Part shown: positions 18,075 to 22,290 of the stretch, one piece after another | Layout: the number at the start of each line of letters is the position of its first letter | Numbering within the stretch: position 1 is the first letter of the stretch | Source: Protostelium mycophagum | Taxonomy: Eukaryota; Evosea; Variosea; Protosteliida; Protosteliaceae | Direction of reading: 5' to 3' | Assembly (NCBI GenBank): GCA_002081555.1 | Contig: MZNV01002539.1 | Span: forward strand, 1 to 22,290 | DNA: 22,290 nucleotides | Notes under the pieces: model-generated | What the model saw: only the letters and a program-made list of their open reading frames with translations | Told to the model about the DNA's origin: nothing | Databases searched by the model: none | Position numbers and translations under genes: made by a program

Positions 18075-18226
18075 ACCTCACCAAGTTGTTGTAGTCTGTC
18101 GAGATATCTTTTGGCGCCGTCTACATCGTTGTAGTCATCAAAAATACTTTTTGACAGGATTAATCCTCCTGATCCTAGTCTGAAAGTCTCCAAGTATAGA
18201 ACGAATGTAGGAGTACGAAATGTCAT
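18020..18226 (-). CDS. Doubtful antisense ORF overlapping the NUP54 3' exon
   Basis: A 68-codon minus-strand ORF beginning MTFRTPTFVLYLETFRLGSG and including DYNDVDGAKRYLDRLQQLG. Its last 55 nt lie opposite the final NUP54 exon. The upstream two-thirds reads like genuine coding sequence, and GGTGAGG after LQQL could be a splice donor. No family or downstream exon was recognised. It may be a small convergent gene, or chance. Confidence 0.3.
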   Translation of the reverse strand: MTFRTPTFVLYLETFRLGSGGLILSKSIFDDYNDVDGAKRYLDRLQQLGEVYCLLISLMPSAFVSVKF

Positions 18227-18445
18227 AATTAGATATCTTCATTTAGAAATGATAGATCTATAGATATTCATTACATTTTACCGAAATTTCATCGCAATTT
18301 CATGTCAGCTGTCAGTATTAGTGTATTATTGGTGAAATTTCACGTAGTGAAAAATCTATTCATAAAAGCAGGATGGCTGAGGACACCGGCATAATCACAA
18401 CAACACCCGAACACAACGCAACATATTTATTACTCAACCACCAAC
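18227..18445. promoter_or_regulatory. Upstream region and leader of the charged repeat protein gene
   Basis: AT-rich, with a perfect 12-bp palindrome GTGAAATTTCAC at 18332-18343 and a TATA-like CATAAAAG near 18361. An out-of-frame ATG at 18373 in good context (AGGATGG) precedes the main start at 18446 and opens an 85-codon overlapping ORF. Confidence 0.4.
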
Positions 18446-19345
18446 ATGCAGAAGATCAAGAACGTCTTTCTCGACCAAAACGGCAACAGAAAGCATCTCC
18501 TTCCCAAGCACCGTATCCCTCAGGCTCCTCCCGCCCCCGCAGCTCCCATCATTCAGCAGTCCATCTCCACACCCGTAACCTCTTCCGATTTGATGGCTCA
18601 GAAGGCAACCCTCGTCGCTGTGGACAGTAACAACTTTGCCCGTGGATCTCTTTCTCAAGAGCCCATCATTGCCGCACCAGCAATGATGAACACCGACAAA
18701 GTATCATCCTCTGTCTACACCATGGAACCCACCGTCTTCGAGGTCATTGAGAAGCCGGTCGTGATCCAGTACGTCTCCATCTGCACATTTTCATGACTAA
18801 ATGTCTTCAGGGAGAGAATCCACCCCATCGAGAAGGAGGAGATTCAACAGATCATCTACAGAGAGCGCGAGCAGCTGGACGTCCGCCAAATCACCCAGAT
18901 GCTCCATGAGACCGAGATCAAGCCAACTCTCATGGAACAGAGGGAGCTTCAGGCCGAGTACCGCGAGCCCATCGTGGAAAGAGGTGCTGCTATAGAGGAG
19001 AACATCGTACTTCCCACTCGCGAAATCTCCGAGACTAAACGCACCAGCGTCACTCTCGCCCCGATTGTCAATGAAATCATCAAGAAGACCATCATAGAAG
19101 AGGTCCAGCCCGTGCTGGAACGCGATATCATCGCACCCACTGTGATCATGAACACTCAGCCCATATACGAGAAGATCATCGAGGCGCCCATTGTTTACAG
19201 GGAGGTCAGAGCGGTGCAAGATCTCGGAACTCGCCACGTCCAAATGGACAATGTCTATTTTGAGAAGAACGTCCAGTCCAATCTGGGTGCTAACAGCCCT
19301 TTGTCTGGAAAGCTTCAGAACAATGCCATCCCTGTCTCTGTGTGA
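18446..19345 (+). CDS. Conserved uncharacterised charged protein (fungal/amoebal type), 2 exons, 285 aa
   Basis: Exons 18446-18768 and 18811-19345, with a 42-nt intron (GTACGT...CTTCAG). After a proline-rich N-terminal part, the body reads IEKPVVIQERIHPIEKEEIQ, then IYREREQLDVRQITQ, HETEIKPTLMEQREL and REPIVERG. It continues with repeated short strands and acidic/basic alternation (VNEIIKKTIIEEVQPVLERD, YEKIIEAPIVYREV). This style is known from widely occurring but uncharacterised fungal and amoebal proteins and faintly recalls the valine/proline repeats of alveolins. The function is unknown; a structural or cortical role would be a guess. Codons are strongly C/G-ending (ATC, CTC, GAG, ACC), unlike most neighbours but like actin, suggesting high expression. 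AATAAA lies 20 nt after the stop. Confidence 0.85.
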
Positions 19346-19364
19346 AGGGAATTATTTATTCATG

Positions 19365-19370
19365 AATAAA
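19365..19370 (+). terminator. Polyadenylation signal of the charged repeat protein gene
   Basis: AATAAA about 20 nt downstream of the TGA at 19343-19345, inside ATTTATTCATGAATAAAT, which has signals on both strands. Confidence 0.6.
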
Positions 19371-19598
19371 TATTTATTAACAAAAATTGTCATTCTCTAG
19401 GAGAATTTCCATATTGTTGAATATGTTTTGCATTTCTTGAACTCTTATTGCACCTATTCTACTGTCTGTGAATACATCCTCTTTACCTCTATATGTCCTT
19501 TCATTGATGCCTTTCTCATTGTATCATTGTAGTCATTCTTTGAAATACAACACAGAACACAGAGATTCAAATGATCTCAGCACGATGATCACTCGAAT

Positions 19599-21487
19599 TT
19601 ATTTCAAAAGCTTCTGTCCCACCCGTTGTAGAACGTCACCAACTTGTCCCTCCACCTTCATTGTGGCTTGTTCGTCACCTCGAGTGGGCCCGATATTAAT
19701 GATGGAAATAGGTATCTGCATTGTAGATGCCAAATTGATGAATCTGTACACAGAATACACTTGCAATGAAGTCCCAGCAACGAGAATTGCATCACTCTGT
19801 CTGCATCAATCATTTTGAAATTTAAAATGAGGCTAAATTTTTTTTACATCCAAAAAAATTATATTTTTTGTAAAAATCTGAAAATTAAAACATTTAAAAT
19901 TTAAACCTTTTTGACGATGTCCATCGTGTGGTTCACTTTTGTTACGGGGACGTTTTCACCGAAAAAAACGACCATGGGCTTCATGACCCCACTACAATTG
20001 GGACAACAAGGTACGTTGAACGCAGAATAGTCGACATTTCCGAGGTCCACATCTCCGTCAGCTCGCTGCCTCTCGTCGTAGTCTTCATTTATTAGTTTGC
20101 GAAAAACGAAGAAAACTCACTGGAAATTCTGATTTTGTCGGGTCGATGTAGTGCGGGGTTCGGCATGCCTGACAGCTGTCAGAATGATTTGACATGTGAC
20201 ATTTCTACAACTAACCAGCGGGAGCTTCTCCGTCTCCAATGTGTTGCCAGTCTTTATTTACGCTTGCCATCATCTCCTGAAATTCTGGTCTCGTGACCGT
20301 AAACCCACAACTCAAGCATGCGACCTTCTCGTTAATTAGCGCATCATTTCGCGGTAAGCTAACGTGATATCCTCATTAAAACTAATATAGTCCGAAAAAA
20401 CCGGTTGAAAATTGAAAAGCGAACCTCGTGCGTGTTTCCGTGTAATTCGGTGACATTTCTACTGCCCGCCTTGATGTGAAGTCTGTCGACATTTTGTGTG
20501 ATCAAATGCTTCACTATCCCCGACTCCTCCATCTTTGCGAGCGTCTACAACGAGTCAACATTTTTGGAATATTTTGTACACGTCGGCGAATTATAAAAAG
20601 TGACGTCACATTTGACTCACCTTGTGGCCTATATTTGGCATGACCGAACTGAAATCCTTCCATGCTGCCATATTTCTGTGAAATTTCAGTATCTGACATG
20701 TCATTATGATGTCATAATAGACCAAAAAAAGAAGAAGAACTCGATAAATGTAGAGTTCTTGTTTGCGGTTGCGAACCGTGATTTTTGCGTGAATAACCGC
20801 AACTTTTTGGGCGAGGAACGACTGAATCGTCAACAAGGGTGATTTTGCTTTGTAGCTTTGTGTTATGAAAGAAAATTTGTGTTGTGACGTCATACTTTTT
20901 ATTGTCTAGAACACCGAATTTCAAGATGTTAATCAGGAATGATCACTTACCTCGCCCAGTATCTCTTTCTGACCTTTTCGCTTCTAACAAATTCGGTATA
21001 TGTGGTGGGTTTGTGTCCTTTGCTGTAACTCCCATTTGGGCTTCTATAATCTGGTATTCCTGATTCTGTGCTGTACATTTTAAGAAAGTGAATTGGATGA
21101 TTGCTTGGACTTTGGTTTATGTGAAACGATGCAGACAAAGTCTGTGGCGAGGGCACTTTTACTTCTGAATTAATTGTGATGAATTCACTACCTTAATCCA
21201 GCTCCAGTTATGGCTATGAGATGTTTCTTGTTTCGAGCGAAATCAGCTAAAGAAGTGATCTGCTCCTCTGTGACCTGCAGAGTGTGAATATGATGACACA
21301 AAGAGAACACGAACACTGGTTATAGGGCGTGGTACAAGAGGGTGTGGATCTGCTGTTGTAGCTGTGACCACATTTTGGGGGGCGACTGAATATCTTCGAG
21401 CGCTTGGAACACTGCCAACTCTACTGTCACAAATTCAGCAATTAACGATTATAGCCATCTTCCTCACACTAGGTGTCGATGCATCAT
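19599..21487 (-). CDS. SIRT4-class mitochondrial NAD-dependent sirtuin, 9 exons, 329 aa
   Basis: Minus-strand exons 21487-21468, 21423-21315, 21274-21192, 21070-20951, 20675-20621, 20544-20425, 20324-20216, 20082-19907, 19796-19599; phases agree and give 330 codons. The N-terminus [19 protein letters not shown] has no acidic residues and ends in RRYS, a mitochondrial presequence pattern. The sirtuin core is complete: GAG (67-69), [19 protein letters not shown] (145-152), catalytic H164 in ELHG, zinc cysteines 172/175 (CLSC) and 232/235 (CPNC), [16 protein letters not shown] and [13 protein letters not shown] after the DYRS block and RADGDVDL before the second zinc pair are typical of the SIRT4 class, which removes lipoyl/acyl groups or ADP-ribosylates mitochondrial enzymes. 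AATAAA overlaps the stop. Intron 20545-20620 ends in CGTTGTAG. The gene is divergent from actin. Confidence 0.9.
20169..20182. repeat. Perfect 14-bp palindrome in a sirtuin intron
   Basis: CTGACAGCTGTCAG lies inside intron 20083-20215. A related TGTCAGCTGTCAG occurs near 18303-18315 upstream of the charged repeat protein gene. The CAGCTG core is an E-box type, but no binding role is shown. Confidence 0.7.
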
Positions 21488-21833
21488 CAATTTTGTGTTG
21501 CAAACTCACGTGACCTCCTCGTTGTAAAAAAGGAGGAGATGAACCATTCATTCACCTCTAAAAGCGACTGCAAGACAATAAACTCGACAATAACGCGCAG
21601 TATCAACCTCTAAAGCACCGCGCAAGAGAGCAATTTTCAATAGGGATGGCAGTGCCTTTGCCGCGTGGCACTAGTCACGTGATCAGGCTTTCGTCAGAGA
21701 CCACGGTCGTCCTTTCTGAATCATCACCGTTTCGCTTACCGTCAAATGACGTTCTTTACCGTAAATTGACAAAATGTGTTCCTCACAAACCATTTCCTAA
21801 AGAACACCCTTCTTTAAACAACTCATATCAATC
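21488..21833. promoter_or_regulatory. Divergent promoter region between sirtuin and actin
   Basis: 346 nt separate the two start codons. CACGTG E-boxes occur at 21507-21512 and 21676-21681. Two copies of a 15-nt word, TTACCGTCAAATGAC (21736-21750) and TTACCGTAAATTGAC (21756-21770), sit 20 bp apart, about 65-100 nt upstream of the actin ATG. They are likely actin promoter elements. CCTCC...GGAGG near 21513-21538 could form a short hairpin. No convincing ORF. Confidence 0.5.

Positions 21834-22290
<457 letters not shown>

Noticed and set aside
18797-19243. Long minus-strand ORF of 148 codons opposite the charged repeat protein
   Set aside because: Strong third-position C/G bias on the plus strand opens the antisense frame. 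The plus frame has a phase-consistent intron and known protein style.

Overview
The window is nuclear DNA from a eukaryote with a compact, intron-dense genome. About sixty introns can be placed by matching donor, acceptor and reading phase; most are 37-150 nt, and the longest here is 434 nt. The partial actin at the right edge, the low-GC introns and the mix of gene families fit an amoebozoan, possibly a protosteloid or variosean amoeba. That placement is inferred from protein resemblance only. Nothing bacterial, viral or transposon-derived was recognised.

Layout, left to right: the 3' end of an unknown gene (+, 1-96); a 15-exon JmjC/cupin oxygenase gene (+, 462-3837) with a complete 5S rRNA gene inside its 434-nt intron; a poorly resolved stretch with two doubtful small ORFs (3953-4393); a Sec14/CRAL-TRIO-like gene (+, 4573-5541); an LRR-coiled coil-RING gene resembling LRSAM1 E3 ligases (+, 5959-7637); a 24-exon gene for a C2-TPR-PH-PH protein with a C-terminal CaaX box (+, 7960-12147); a TruB-type tRNA pseudouridine synthase (-, 12218-13270); a small membrane protein of unknown function (+, about 13492-13988); tRNA-Phe(GAA) (+, 14082-14154); a small ORF (-, 14310-14540); a predicted N-myristoylated disordered protein (-, 14566-15290); nucleoporin NUP54 with an FG-repeat N-terminus (+, 15541-18074); a conserved uncharacterised charged repeat protein (+, 18446-19345); a SIRT4-class mitochondrial sirtuin (-, 19599-21487); and the first 128 codons of actin (+, 21834 to the edge). 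These are mostly housekeeping genes with unrelated jobs and no sign of a functional cluster. The most notable local arrangement is the pair of acyl/prenyl-anchored proteins, which do not otherwise look linked.

The strongest unexplained signal is a short word, TCTACAACG / CGTTGTAGA. By eye I count 24 copies of its 8-mer core CTACAACG (both strands), against about 0.7 expected by chance. Most are in introns, in both orientations, and five introns in three genes use CGTTGTAG as the exact 3' splice junction. Other items are the intron-nested 5S gene, a possible splice switch that would add or remove the CaaX tail, repeated CCCGCCAAAA (E2F-like) words, and two NUP54 introns with related GC-rich hairpins and CACGTTA repeats.
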